Assembly (NCBI RefSeq): GCF_022750545.1
Contig: NZ_PUIC01000003.1
Coordinates: forward strand, 434,001 to 498,000
Direction of reading: 5' to 3'
Source: Caulobacter sp. CCUG 60055
GTDB taxonomy: Bacteria > Pseudomonadota > Alphaproteobacteria > Caulobacterales > Caulobacteraceae
Length of the DNA: 64,000 nucleotides
Below are positions 50,430-59,134 of the stretch, piece by piece. The notes under the pieces were generated by a model. It was given only the letters and a program-made list of their open reading frames with translations. It searched no databases and was not told the origin of the DNA. The translations under genes were made by a program, and so were the position numbers. Position 1 is the stretch's first letter. Every line of letters begins with the position of its first letter.

Positions 50430-50819
50430 ATGACCTCCGACATTCTGCGCAAGATGATGGTCGCCGGCGCGGCCGTCGCCGCCCTGTCCGTCGCCGCCTG
50501 CGGCAAGCCCGCCGAAAAGGCCAACGACGCCTCGGCCGCCGCCACCCAGGCGGCTGAAACCGCCAACACCGCCGCGACCTCGGCCACCGACGCGGCCAAC
50601 ACCGCCGCCGCCGCCGCCGCCGACGCCGGCAAGGCCGCCGGCGACGCCGCCGCCGCCACCGGCCAGGCCGCCTCCACCGCCGCCGCCGCCGCTGGCGACG
50701 CGGCCAAGACCGCCGCCGACTCCGCCAAGACGGCGGGCGAGGCCGCCAAGACCGCCGGCGACAAGGCCAAGGCCGCCGCCGACTCGGCGATGAGCACGGC
50801 CAAGCCCGAAAAGAAGTAA
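50430..50819 (+). CDS. Ala-rich lipoprotein with helical repeats
   Basis: A 129-residue lipoprotein. The signal peptide ends in the lipobox SVAAC (Cys near residue 23). Almost all of the mature part is made of Ala, Thr, Asp, Lys and Gly in short repeats (AADAGKAAGDAAAATGQAA, KTAGEAAKTAGDKAKAA), which predicts a long helix or coiled coil. Similar small proteins are cell-envelope lipoproteins of unknown function. It has its own terminator and a GGGAG ribosome-binding site. Confidence 0.85.
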   Translation: MTSDILRKMMVAGAAVAALSVAACGKPAEKANDASAAATQAAETANTAATSATDAANTAAAAAADAGKAAGDAAAATGQAASTAAAAAGDAAKTAADSAKTAGEAAKTAGDKAKAAADSAMSTAKPEKK

Positions 50820-50845
50820 GCTTCGGCGTCCAGCCTGAGCTGTGG

Positions 50846-50871
50846 AAGGGCCGCCCCTCGGGGCGGCCCTT
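50846..50871 (+). terminator. Intrinsic terminator of the Ala-rich lipoprotein gene
   Basis: AAGGGCCGCCC pairs with GGGCGGCCCTT around a CTCG tetraloop and is followed by CTTGCATTG. It lies 27 bases after the stop codon. Confidence 0.8.
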
Positions 50872-50908
50872 CTTGCATTGCGGGCCTATCCGGGGTTTGC
50901 AGGCCGCC

Positions 50909-52729
50909 ATGACCGACGACGCGCCGCGCCCCGCCGAGCAAGCCGAGCCCGCCCAAGCCCAGTTCGCCCAGGCCGACCTGGAGTGGGGCGAGGACGGCGC
51001 CCCCCGCTCGCGCCGGTTCGGCGACGTCTACTATTCGCTGGCCGACGGCCTGGCCGAATCCCGCGCCGTCTATCTGCATGGCTGCGGCCTGCCCGAGGCC
51101 TGGCGCGGCCGGACGCGCTTCGTGGCGGGCGAACTGGGCTTCGGTTCCGGGTTGAACATCGTCGCCCTGCTGGACCTGTGGGCGCGGGAGCGGCCGCCTG
51201 GCGGGCGGCTGCAGGTCTTCTCGGTCGAGGCGTTTCCGATGTCGGCCGCCGAGGCGGCGCGGGCCTTGGACGCCTGGCCGGAGCTGGCGGCGACGGCGCG
51301 GCTGTTGCTGGATCGCTGGCCGGGCCGGGCGAGGGGTTTCCACCGCGTCGATCTGCCCGAGCTGGACGCCGTCCTCGACGTGGCGGTGATGGACGCCGCC
51401 GAAGCCCTGGCCGCCTGGGACGGCGCCGCCGACGCCTGGTTTCTCGACGGCTTCTCGCCGGCGCTCAATCCCGGCATGTGGAGCGACGAGGTTCTGGCCT
51501 TGGTCGCGGCGCGTTCGGCGCCGGGCGCGCGGGCGGCCACCTTCACCGTCGCCGGCGCCGTGCGGCGCGGGCTGGCGGCCCAGGGCTTCGCGGTCGACAA
51601 GCGCCCCGGCCATGGCCGCAAGCGCGAGCGGCTGGAGGCTGTCTGGCCGGGCGAGGCCGCCGCCCCCGCCGCCCCCGCGCGGGTGGCGGTGGTCGGCGCG
51701 GGGATCGCCGGCGCCAGTCTGGTCCGCGCCTTCCGCGCCCTGGGGGCCGCGCCCCTGGCGATCGAGGCCGAGCATCCCGGCGCCGGGGCCTCGGGCAATC
51801 CCGCCGCCCTGGTCACGCCCCGCCTCGACGCCGGCGGCGGCCGGGTCGCCGCCCTGTTCGCCCACGCCTTCCGCCGCGCCGTCGACCTGATCTCGCGCAC
51901 GGCGCCGCAGGCCGTCATCGCCCGGGGCGTGCTGCAGGTCGAGGCGGCGGACCGCGACGCCTCCCGCTTCGACCGCGTCGCCGCCTCGGACCTGTTCGAG
52001 CCGGGGGCGCTGGCCCGCCGCTCGCCGGCCGAGGTCGCCGCCGCCCTGGGCGAGGTCGAGGGCGGGCGCGGCGGCCTGTGGTTCGCGGACGCCCTCGTCG
52101 TCGAACCGGCCCGCCTGATCGCGGCGTGGCTGGACGGGATCGCCCCGGTCCGCGCCCGGGTCGCGCGCCTGGAGCGCGACGGCGGGGTCTGGCGCCTGTT
52201 CGACGCGGCCGGCGCCCTTGTCGCCGAGGCCGAGATCGTCTGCCTGGCCGGGGGGCTGGCGACGCGCGACCTCGTCCCGGACCTGCCGCTGTCGCCGGTG
52301 CGGGGGCAGGTGGCCTGGACCGCGCCGCCGACGGCGGCGTTCGACGGCGTCCCCGCCGCCTGGGGCGGCTACGCCGCGCCGACCCGGGACGGCGGCGTGC
52401 TGTTCGGGGCGACGCACGACCGCGGCGATCTCGGGCTAGACCGGCGGCCGGCCGACGACCGCCGCAACCTGGCGCTCCTGGCCAAGGCCCGGCCGGCCCT
52501 GGCCCGGACCCTGGACGAAGCTTTCCTGGAGGCGCGCGTCGGCGTCCGCGCCGCGACGCCGGGCCATGTTCCCCTCGCCGGGACGGCGGGCGAGCCCGGC
52601 CTGTTCGTGCTGGCCGGCCTGGGCGGGCGCGGCTTCTCCACCGCGCCGCTGCTGGCCGAGCACGTCGCCGCCCTGGCGCTCGGCGCGCCCTCGCCCTTGC
52701 CGCGCGGGTTGTCGCCCGCCGGCGATTGA
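50909..52729 (+). CDS. mnmC: MnmC, bifunctional tRNA wobble uridine modification enzyme
   Basis: A 606-residue protein with two fused activities. The N-terminal methyltransferase domain has GELGFGSGLNIVALLDLW and DAWFLDGFSPALNPGMW. The C-terminal FAD oxidase starts with RVAVVGAGIAGASLVRAFRALGA and ends with the flavin-binding LAGLGGRGFSTAPLLAE. It completes the conversion of cmnm5(s2)U34 to mnm5(s2)U34 in certain tRNAs. The ATG at 50909 is used; a possible one 12 codons upstream overlaps the terminator. Confidence 0.93.
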   Translation: MTDDAPRPAEQAEPAQAQFAQADLEWGEDGAPRSRRFGDVYYSLADGLAESRAVYLHGCGLPEAWRGRTRFVAGELGFGSGLNIVALLDLWARERPPGGRLQVFSVEAFPMSAAEAARALDAWPELAATARLLLDRWPGRARGFHRVDLPELDAVLDVAVMDAAEALAAWDGAADAWFLDGFSPALNPGMWSDEVLALVAARSAPGARAATFTVAGAVRRGLAAQGFAVDKRPGHGRKRERLEAVWPGEAAAPAAPARVAVVGAGIAGASLVRAFRALGAAPLAIEAEHPGAGASGNPAALVTPRLDAGGGRVAALFAHAFRRAVDLISRTAPQAVIARGVLQVEAADRDASRFDRVAASDLFEPGALARRSPAEVAAALGEVEGGRGGLWFADALVVEPARLIAAWLDGIAPVRARVARLERDGGVWRLFDAAGALVAEAEIVCLAGGLATRDLVPDLPLSPVRGQVAWTAPPTAAFDGVPAAWGGYAAPTRDGGVLFGATHDRGDLGLDRRPADDRRNLALLAKARPALARTLDEAFLEARVGVRAATPGHVPLAGTAGEPGLFVLAGLGGRGFSTAPLLAEHVAALALGAPSPLPRGLSPAGD

Positions 52730-52739
52730 TCTCGCCGGG

Positions 52740-53300
52740 TTAGAGGTTGGCGCGGATCGGCTGCGTCGGCGTCGGCGTCGACGACGAACTCGAAGACGAA
52801 GAACTTGAGGCGGCCGAGGAGGACGAGCCGCCGCCGAACCAGCCGGTCAGCTTGGACACCAGCTTGCCGAAGACGCTGGGGTTGGACCGCGAAGCCGACT
52901 CGATGATCTTGAAGTGCAGTTCCTGCTCGTCCTTGCTGAAGGCCTTGGCGTACTTCTCCTCGATCTGTTGGTAGCTCAGGCCCTTCTGCTTGAGGAACCA
53001 CGACAGCAGCCGGCCCAGGGGCGATATCTGTTCCCGGACCTTCCGCATCTCGTGGTTCCGCTGCTCCACCGCGCCCTGCGAAAGCATCGAGAGGATCTCA
53101 AGCCGGACTTGCTTGATCTCGGAGATGGACAGCGAAGCGCCGGTCAGGGCGGCCGACAGCATCTGCTGGTACAGGGCGAAGGCGTACACAGGCATCTTGG
53201 CCAGGGGCTTGGTGTAGTGTTCGTCGCGGATCTTCTGATCGCCGTAGAGGGCGTAACCGGCGAAGACGATGATCCCGGCCAGCAGTCTGAAGAAAATCAT
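52740..53300 (-). CDS. Membrane-anchored protein of unknown function with a Ser-rich tail
   Basis: A 186-residue protein. An N-terminal hydrophobic helix (FFRLLAGIIVFAGYALYG) anchors it. The middle is helical and charged (EIKQVRLEILSMLSQGAVEQRNHEMRKVREQI, YQQIEEKYAKAFSKDEQELHFKIIESASR). It ends in a run of Ser residues and a short TPTPTQPIRANL tail. No family is recognised. GC content is lower than in neighbouring genes. The gene is convergent with mnmC. Confidence 0.7.
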   Translation of the reverse strand: MIFFRLLAGIIVFAGYALYGDQKIRDEHYTKPLAKMPVYAFALYQQMLSAALTGASLSISEIKQVRLEILSMLSQGAVEQRNHEMRKVREQISPLGRLLSWFLKQKGLSYQQIEEKYAKAFSKDEQELHFKIIESASRSNPSVFGKLVSKLTGWFGGGSSSSAASSSSSSSSSSTPTPTQPIRANL

Positions 53301-53477
53301 GGCGCACCCCGTCCTGTTTGGTCGGCGGCCACGCTAGCACAACTCTCGATGGGTTTGGCGTGGTTGAAAGTCCCATCTGAGGTGGAAATCGTCGCCGGGC
53401 GCCGGCGGCCTCCCGGCGCGGCGCTTGCCGTCGGCGGCGCGGCCGTGATCCCATGCGCCAGCCGCAGGGAGACGCCG

Positions 53478-54104
53478 ATGATCACCGTCCATCACCTCAA
53501 CAATTCGCGCTCGCAGCGCATCCTCTGGCTGCTGGAGGAGCTGGGGCTCGACTACGAGATCGTTCCCTATCAACGCGACGCCGTCACGCGGCTGGCCCCG
53601 CCCGAGCTAAAGGCCGTCCATCCCCTCGGCAAGTCGCCGGTGGTCGAGGCCGAGGGCCTGCGGCTGGCCGAATCCGGGGCGATCGTCGAGTATCTGATCG
53701 AGCGCCACGGCCAGGGCCGGCTGGGCCCGCCGCCGGGCGCGCCGGGCCGCGCCGACTATCTGCACTGGCTGCACTTCGCCGAGGGCTCGGCCATGCTGCC
53801 CCTGCTGCTGCTGCTCTATGTCGGCCGCCTGGGCGAGGCCGGCGCGCCGCTGCACCCGCGCATCTTCGGCGAGATCGACAACCACCTAGCCTATGTCGAC
53901 GCCGCCCTGGCCGGTCGCGACTATCTGGTCGGCGAGGCCCTGACCGGGGCGGACATCCAGATGAGCTTCGTGCTGGAGGCCGCGGCGGCGACCGGAAGGC
54001 TGGCCGGGCGACCGGCGGCGGCGGCCTATCTGGAGCGGCTGCACGCGCGGCCGGCCTACCGCCGGGCCCTGGAGCGCGGCGGGCCCTACGAGCTGGGCCG
54101 CTAG
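53478..54104 (+). CDS. Glutathione S-transferase family protein
   Basis: A 208-residue GST. The N-terminal thioredoxin-like domain has LNNSRSQRILWLLEELGLDYEIV (catalytic Ser), GKSPVVEAEGLRLAESGAIVEYLIERH, and the C-terminal helical domain ends DYLVGEALTGADIQMSF. It conjugates or reduces electrophiles with glutathione in the cytoplasm. Longer readings upstream run through an unlikely region; the ATG at 53478 has GGGAG just ahead of it. Confidence 0.92.
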   Translation: MITVHHLNNSRSQRILWLLEELGLDYEIVPYQRDAVTRLAPPELKAVHPLGKSPVVEAEGLRLAESGAIVEYLIERHGQGRLGPPPGAPGRADYLHWLHFAEGSAMLPLLLLLYVGRLGEAGAPLHPRIFGEIDNHLAYVDAALAGRDYLVGEALTGADIQMSFVLEAAAATGRLAGRPAAAAYLERLHARPAYRRALERGGPYELGR

Positions 54105-54128
54105 GAGCCGCGCCCGGCTTGGGCGAGG

Positions 54129-55259
54129 ATGAGCCCCGGTGATTCGCTGTCGAGGGGCGTGGACGTGGGCGAGGCGAGATCAAAGGACGCGACGGCGGCC
54201 CTGCGCGCCTTCGCGCCGAGCGGACGGGTGCTGGACGGCAAGGTGATCCTGATCACCGGCGGCACCGGCTCGTTCGGCCGCCGCTTCGTCGACGTCGCCC
54301 TGCGCGACCACGCGCCGAGGAAGGTGATCATCTTCTCGCGCGACGAACTGAAACAGTACGAGATGGCCGAGGACCTGCGCGCGCGCCTGCCCGCCGAGGT
54401 CTTCGCCAAGCTGCGGTTCTTCCTGGGCGACGTGCGCGACCGGGCGCGGCTGACCCTGGCGCTGCGCGGGGTCGACGTGGTGATCCACGCCGCCGCCCTG
54501 AAACAGGTGCCGGCCGCCGAGTACAATCCCTCGGAATGCATCCACACCAACGTCATCGGCGCCGAGAACGTGGTGTGGGCCAGCCTGAACAACGGCGTGG
54601 CCCGGGTGGTGGCGCTGTCCACCGACAAGGCCTGCAACCCGATCAACCTCTATGGGGCCACCAAGCTGGCCTCGGACAAGACCTTCGTGGCCGCCAACAA
54701 CCTGTCCGGCGACATCGGCAGCCGGTTCAGCGTGGTGCGCTACGGCAACGTCGCCGGCTCGCGCGGCAGCGTGGTGCCGCTGTTCCGGCGGCTGCTGGCC
54801 GGGGGCGCCTCGGAGCTGCCGATCACCGACGAGCGCATGACCCGCTTCTGGATCACCCTGGATCAGGGGGTGAACTTCGTGCTGTCGTCGCTGGAGATGA
54901 TGCGGGGCGGCGAGCTGTTCGTGCCCAAGATCCCCAGTATGAAGGTCACCGAGGTGGCCCGCGCCATGGCCCCCGGGGCCGCGCTGCGGACGGTCGGCAT
55001 CCGTCCAGGCGAGAAGCTGCACGAGGTGATGATCTCGGGCGACGACGCCCGCGCCACCCTGGAGCTGGACGACCGCTACATCATCGAGCCGGACTTCGCC
55101 GAATATCCGCGCCCGCGCCTCGGCGTCGCCTCGCGGCCGGCGGCGGAAGGGTTCGTCTATTCCAGCGACAACAATGTCGAATGGCTGGACGGCGCGACCC
55201 TGCTGGCCATGATCGGGGCGGAGAGCGCCGCCTCGCCCGCGCGTCGCCGCACGGACTGA
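54129..55259 (+). CDS. pseB: PseB, UDP-N-acetylglucosamine 4,6-dehydratase (inverting)
   Basis: A 376-residue extended SDR enzyme that performs the first step of pseudaminic acid synthesis. The cofactor site is LITGGTGSFGRRFVD. The active site is in STDKACNPINLYGATKLASDKTF. The enzyme inverts C5 to give a UDP-4-keto-6-deoxy-L-sugar, used next by PseC. It corresponds to flmA of Caulobacter. It has about 30 extra residues at the N-terminus; GTG at 54225 is a possible true start. It is 9 kb from pseGIC and follows the GST gene by 24 bases. Confidence 0.92.
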   Translation: MSPGDSLSRGVDVGEARSKDATAALRAFAPSGRVLDGKVILITGGTGSFGRRFVDVALRDHAPRKVIIFSRDELKQYEMAEDLRARLPAEVFAKLRFFLGDVRDRARLTLALRGVDVVIHAAALKQVPAAEYNPSECIHTNVIGAENVVWASLNNGVARVVALSTDKACNPINLYGATKLASDKTFVAANNLSGDIGSRFSVVRYGNVAGSRGSVVPLFRRLLAGGASELPITDERMTRFWITLDQGVNFVLSSLEMMRGGELFVPKIPSMKVTEVARAMAPGAALRTVGIRPGEKLHEVMISGDDARATLELDDRYIIEPDFAEYPRPRLGVASRPAAEGFVYSSDNNVEWLDGATLLAMIGAESAASPARRRTD

Positions 55260-55414
55260 CAAAGAAACAACGGATGCAGGCGCGGCGTCAAAGAGGCCGC
55301 CGGTCTGCGATCGCGAGGACACCCGCCGCATCCCTGTCGGCGGGTCGGGATGTCAGGACAGGATCGCTCCGGGCCGAAGCGGCGGCGCGCCGCGCTTCGG
55401 CCGGCGCTTCGTCG
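55260..55414. other. Gap between pseB and the YdcH-like gene
   Basis: These 155 bases, between two convergent genes, hold no gene I can support. GGCGGCGCGCCGCGCTTCGGCC includes a GCGCGC palindrome but no T run follows, so a terminator is not clear. Confidence 0.35.
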
Positions 55415-55588
55415 TCAGTGGACCCGCGACCTCAGATTCTCCATCTCTTCCTTCAACCTCAGCTTTTGCCGCTTGAGCTCACCAAGTCGCAACTCGTCGT
55501 AGACCGGCCGACGCATCTCTTCTTCGATGGCGCGTTCGAGGGTCTTGTGCCGGGAACCGAGTTCGCGAATTCGAGCTTCGATGGCCAT
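55415..55588 (-). CDS. YdcH-family (DUF465) small coiled-coil protein
   Basis: A 57-residue protein starting MAIEARIRELGSRHKTLERAI, with the DUF465 core of H-x-x-L-x-x-x-I and LGELKRQKLRLKEEMENL. The family is widespread and of unknown role, predicted to be an antiparallel helical hairpin. The ATG at 55588 is chosen because GGAGG precedes it by eight bases; two further ATGs upstream are in frame. A second DUF465 gene is at 56843. Confidence 0.88.
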   Translation of the reverse strand: MAIEARIRELGSRHKTLERAIEEEMRRPVYDELRLGELKRQKLRLKEEMENLRSRVH

Positions 55589-55714
55589 GGGTTGCGCCTC
55601 CATGCTGTTGGCGCTTGAAGTAAACACCCGCTGTCGCGGCGGAGTCAGATCACATTCGGTTGCAGGGTCCGCCCTGTTTCCGCCGCATAGGCTTTAGGCA
55701 GGAGGGAGGCGTCG

Positions 55715-56326
55715 ATGCCGGGCAAGGAACCACCACGGCTGGTCGTCGGCGTCTCGGGGGCGTCGGGGATCGTCTACGGCGTGCGCGTGCTGGAGGCCTG
55801 CGCCGAGCTGGGGGTCGAGAGCCACCTGGTGCTGTCCAAGGCCGCCGTCCTGACCCTGGCCCAGGAGACCGGGCTGTCGCCGGCCGACCTCAACGCCAAG
55901 GCCTCGGTGGTCCATCGCGCCGCCGATGTCGGCGCGGCCGTCGCCTCCGGCTCCTTCCCGACCCTGGGCATGATCGTCGCGCCCTGTTCGGTGCGCACCA
56001 TGAGCGAGATCGCCACCGGCGTGACCTCCAGCCTGCTGACCCGCGCCGCCGACGTGACGCTGAAGGAGCGGCGGCCGCTGGTGCTGATGGTGCGCGAGAC
56101 GCCGCTGCACCTGGGCCACCTGCGCACCATGGTGCGGCTGGCCGAGATGGGCGCGGTGATCGCGCCGCCCCTGCCGGCCTTCTACGCCCGTCCGACCAGC
56201 CTGGAGGACATGGTCGACCAGTCGGTCGGCCGTTCGCTCGACCTGTTCGGCCTGAGCTGGAGCCCGGTGCGGCGCTGGGGCCGCGACGTCGGCCCCGTCG
56301 CCGGCGGTCCGGAGGACGCGGCTTGA
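55715..56326 (+). CDS. ubiX: UbiX, flavin prenyltransferase
   Basis: A 203-residue enzyme that adds a dimethylallyl group to FMN to make the prenylated flavin cofactor of UbiD decarboxylases. It therefore supports ubiquinone synthesis. Motifs are VVGVSGASGIVYGVRVLE, the MIVAPCSVRTMSEIATG segment and MVRETPLHLGHLRTMVRL. The length is typical. The next gene begins inside its stop codon (TTGA). Confidence 0.94.
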   Translation: MPGKEPPRLVVGVSGASGIVYGVRVLEACAELGVESHLVLSKAAVLTLAQETGLSPADLNAKASVVHRAADVGAAVASGSFPTLGMIVAPCSVRTMSEIATGVTSSLLTRAADVTLKERRPLVLMVRETPLHLGHLRTMVRLAEMGAVIAPPLPAFYARPTSLEDMVDQSVGRSLDLFGLSWSPVRRWGRDVGPVAGGPEDAA

Positions 56327-56787
56327 GCCTGTGGGCCTGGGCCCTGGAGGCCTACGCCCGGCCGGGGGCGGCCGAGGCCTGCCTCGACCTCCAGGACCGG
56401 CATGGCCAGTGCGCGCCGCTGGCGATCTGGGCGGCCTGGGCGGCGGGGGCGGGGCGCTGGCCCGACGCGGCCGGCCTTTCGGCGGCGGTCGCGGCGGCGC
56501 GATCCTGGAACGCGGCGGCCGTGGAGCCCCTGCGCGGCGTGCGCCGACGGATCAAGGCCCCGGTTCCGCCGGTGGCGGACGCCGCGCGCGAGGCCCTGCG
56601 CGAGCAGGTCAAGACCGTCGAACTGGCGGCCGAGCGGCTGCTGCTCGAAACGCTGGAGGCCCTGACGCCGCCGGCCGGGGCGCGGCCTTCGCCGGCCGAG
56701 GCGCTGGAGGCGGCCTGCGCGGTCTGGAGCGGCGCGGCTCCCCACGCGGCGTGCGCCGAACTCGCGCGACGGCTTTACCCCGCCTGA
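56323..56787 (+). CDS. TIGR02444-family protein
   Basis: A 154-residue helical protein beginning LSLWAWALEAYARPGAAEACLDLQDRHGQ, as expected for this family of unknown function. The C-terminal half is rich in Ala and Glu (AREALREQVKTVELAAERLLLETLEAL). The start is a TTG at 56323 that overlaps the ubiX stop as TTGA, with GGAGG seven bases ahead. It is thus co-translated with ubiX. Confidence 0.82.
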   Translation: MSLWAWALEAYARPGAAEACLDLQDRHGQCAPLAIWAAWAAGAGRWPDAAGLSAAVAAARSWNAAAVEPLRGVRRRIKAPVPPVADAAREALREQVKTVELAAERLLLETLEALTPPAGARPSPAEALEAACAVWSGAAPHAACAELARRLYPA

Positions 56788-56842
56788 GGCTCCCGATATT
56801 TATCCGCGCCGGCGCCGTTCGCGCCGGCAGGGGAAGTTCGGC

Positions 56843-57061
56843 ATGCACGACGATACGCCGCCCGCCAACGACGAGGGGCTCCGGGCCCGCATCGCCGAAA
56901 TGCGCCAGGAGCATCAGGACCTCGACGCCGCCGTCGAGGCGCTGGAGAGCCTGCCCATGCCCGACCAGCTGCAGATCGCCCGGCTGAAGAAGAAGAAGCT
57001 CGGCCTGCGCGACGAGATCCAGCGGCTGGAAGACCAGCTGACCCCCGACATCATCGCCTGA
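56843..57061 (+). CDS. YdcH-family (DUF465) small protein
   Basis: A 72-residue protein with an acidic N-terminus (HDDTPPANDEG) and the DUF465 core MRQEHQDLDAAVEAL, then LQIARLKKKKLGLRDEIQRLEDQL. This predicts a two-helix coiled coil. It is the second copy of this family within 1.5 kb; the other, at 55415, is on the opposite strand. GGGGAAG stands before the ATG. Function unknown. Confidence 0.88.
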   Translation: MHDDTPPANDEGLRARIAEMRQEHQDLDAAVEALESLPMPDQLQIARLKKKKLGLRDEIQRLEDQLTPDIIA

Positions 57062-57066
57062 TCCGC

Positions 57067-58251
57067 CTATCGGCCGGTCTTGGCCGCCAGGTCGTAGGGG
57101 ATGTAGTTCTCCCACCGCCAGGGCATGCCGACATCGCCCATCAGCTCGTCGACCAGGGCCTTGTAGATCCCCTCGGTCCGGTCGCTGTTCGACATCAGCA
57201 CGATGCAGGCCCGGCGCGGTTCGACGCATAGGCCGTAGTTCCTCGTGCCGTCGTCGTGGCCTTCCTTGAAGTAGGCGTGGCCGAACGGGGTCTCGAACAC
57301 CCCCCAGCCGACGCCGTAGCCCAGCCGGACGGCCTTGTTCTCGTCGGTGGTCTCGGGCGCCAGGGTGGGGAACTGCCGCACGCTGTCGATCGGAACCTGC
57401 AGGCGGATCATCTCGGCCTTGGCCTTGGCGCTCAGGCCCTCGCCGCGGGCGACGCCGGCCAGGAAACGCGACCAGTCGGCGATGGTGGTGTCCATCGAGC
57501 CGGCGGCGCGGACGTTCTCGCGCCGGTCGTGCGGCTGAAGCTTGCCGTCGGCCGTGTAGCCGTTCGCGACATTGGCCGCGAAGTCGGCCCGCCACAGCAT
57601 GCTTGTGCGGGTCATGCCGAAGCGGTCGAACACGCGGCGCTGCATCTCCTGGCCCACGTCGAGGCCGAGGCCCTGCTCCAGGACGAACTGCATCAGGTTT
57701 ACGCCTTCGCCGGAATAGCCGTAGCGCGTCCCCGGATCGCGGTGGAACCGCAGCTTCCCGTCGGGATCGAGCCAGCGGAAGTTCTGGAAGCCGGTGGTGT
57801 GGTCCAGCAGGATGCGCGGGGTCAGCCGGCGCCAGCGTTCGTCGCCGGCGAGGTCGGCGTATTTCGGATAGGCGGGCAGGGGCTTGGGCAGGTAGTCGGC
57901 GATCGACCGGTCGAGGTCGACCTTTCCCTCGTCGACCAGCTGCATGACCATGTAGGCGAACGTCGCCTTGGTCAGGGAGGCGGCGTACATCACCGTGTCC
58001 GGCTCCAGCGGCAGATCGCGCTCGACGTCGCGCAGGCCGTAGGTCCGCACATAGACGACCCGGCCGTCGCGGATCAGGGCCAGGGCCAGACCCTTGACGT
58101 CGTTGGCCCGCATCAGGCCTCGCACCCGTCCGTCGATGGCCGCCGGGGCGAGGGCGCGGCCGTCCAGCGCGCGGATCGGGGCGGCCGTGGCCAGGCCCGC
58201 GGCCGCCAGCCAGAGCCCGATGGCCGCCGCCGTCAATCGCTTCACATGCAT
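57067..58251 (-). CDS. Serine hydrolase of the beta-lactamase/penicillin-binding class C family
   Basis: A 394-residue exported protein with a signal peptide (about residues 1-24). The catalytic SxxK is SLTK in YAASLTKATFAYMV. A Tyr motif is in RYGYSGEG, and EGHDDGTRNYG stands in the place of the KTG box. Such proteins can be esterases, D-aminopeptidases or beta-lactamases. The start at 58251 (MHVKRLTAAAIG) gives the signal peptide. It follows the GGDEF gene by five bases, so the two are in one unit. Confidence 0.9.
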   Translation of the reverse strand: MHVKRLTAAAIGLWLAAAGLATAAPIRALDGRALAPAAIDGRVRGLMRANDVKGLALALIRDGRVVYVRTYGLRDVERDLPLEPDTVMYAASLTKATFAYMVMQLVDEGKVDLDRSIADYLPKPLPAYPKYADLAGDERWRRLTPRILLDHTTGFQNFRWLDPDGKLRFHRDPGTRYGYSGEGVNLMQFVLEQGLGLDVGQEMQRRVFDRFGMTRTSMLWRADFAANVANGYTADGKLQPHDRRENVRAAGSMDTTIADWSRFLAGVARGEGLSAKAKAEMIRLQVPIDSVRQFPTLAPETTDENKAVRLGYGVGWGVFETPFGHAYFKEGHDDGTRNYGLCVEPRRACIVLMSNSDRTEGIYKALVDELMGDVGMPWRWENYIPYDLAAKTGR

Positions 58252-58256
58252 GGCGC

Positions 58257-58991
58257 CTATCCCGCCACGCGGCGGGCGCCGCGCTTGCGCGCGTACATGG
58301 CCGCGTCGGCGTCGGCGACGGCCTGTTCGGGCGACATGTCCGGATCGACCTGCCGCACCCCCCAGCTGACGTGCAGCGGCACCGACCACTCGCCGCACTG
58401 GGCCGGAACGGCCTCGACGGCGGCGGCCAGGGCGGCGGCCTTGGCCTTGGCGGCGGCCGCGTCGGCCTGCACCAGGATCACCCCGAACTCGTCGCCGCCC
58501 AGCCGTCCGACCACGTCGGACCCGCGCACGTTGGCGGCCAGCCGCTCGGCCACCGCCTTCAGGGCCGCGTCGCCCGCCGCGTGGCCGAAACGGTCGTTGA
58601 CCGCCTTGAAGCCGTCGAGGTCGAAGAACACCACGCTGGCCGGGCCGCCGTAACGCTGGGCGAACACCGCCGCGCGGTTCAGCTCGCGCATGAAGGCGCG
58701 GCGGTTGAGCAGGGGCGTCAGGGCGTCGCGGTCGGCCAGGCCTTCCATCTCGGACAGCCGTCCCTTCAGCCGGCCGACCTCCTGGCGCAGCTCGTCGATC
58801 TCGGCCAGCAAGGTGGTCAGCGCCGCTTGCACCGGCGGCGTCAGGTCGGCCTCGGACAGGCCGAGGAACGAGGCGCTGTCGGCCGAAGCCGCGCTCGCGC
58901 CGCCGCCGGCGTGGGCCGCCGCCTCGGCCTTGAGCGCGACGCGACGGCGGACCGCCGCCAGCGGATCGGCCCGAACCCCGAGCAATTTCAT
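58257..58991 (-). CDS. Diguanylate cyclase (GGDEF)
   Basis: A 244-residue soluble cyclase. The N-terminal 80 residues form a charged helical, partly coiled-coil segment (VQAALTTLLAEIDELRQEVGRLKGRLSEM). The GGDEF domain follows with FFDLDGFKAVNDRFGH, an inhibitory site RGSD and an intact GGDEF motif in RLGGDEFGVIL, so it should make cyclic di-GMP and be feedback-inhibited. A coiled-coil plus GGDEF layout recalls DgcB of Caulobacter, but orthology is not shown. The ATG at 58991 is preferred over one 11 codons upstream. Confidence 0.92.
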   Translation of the reverse strand: MKLLGVRADPLAAVRRRVALKAEAAAHAGGGASAASADSASFLGLSEADLTPPVQAALTTLLAEIDELRQEVGRLKGRLSEMEGLADRDALTPLLNRRAFMRELNRAAVFAQRYGGPASVVFFDLDGFKAVNDRFGHAAGDAALKAVAERLAANVRGSDVVGRLGGDEFGVILVQADAAAAKAKAAALAAAVEAVPAQCGEWSVPLHVSWGVRQVDPDMSPEQAVADADAAMYARKRGARRVAG

Positions 58992-59052
58992 GAGCCGTCC
59001 CCCCAGAATCGACCCGCACGCCATGCGTCGTGGCGAATCTTAACGGGATCGG

Positions 59053-59080
59053 TTGCGGGCGCAATGGCGGCGCCTATACT
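59053..59080 (+). promoter_or_regulatory. Promoter candidate for purEK
   Basis: TTGCGG and TATACT are 16 bases apart, with the predicted start about 48 bases before the purE ATG. The -10 element is one base from consensus. Confidence 0.55.
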
Positions 59081-59134
59081 CCGCCGCCTTTCCAGGCGGG
59101 CTTTCCCGCGCGCGCCGGGACCAGGGGATGCAGC

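Noticed and set aside
59030..59134. N-terminal extension of PurE up to 59030
   Set aside because: The extra residues do not belong to the family, and the purE promoter (TATACT at 59075) lies inside that stretch.
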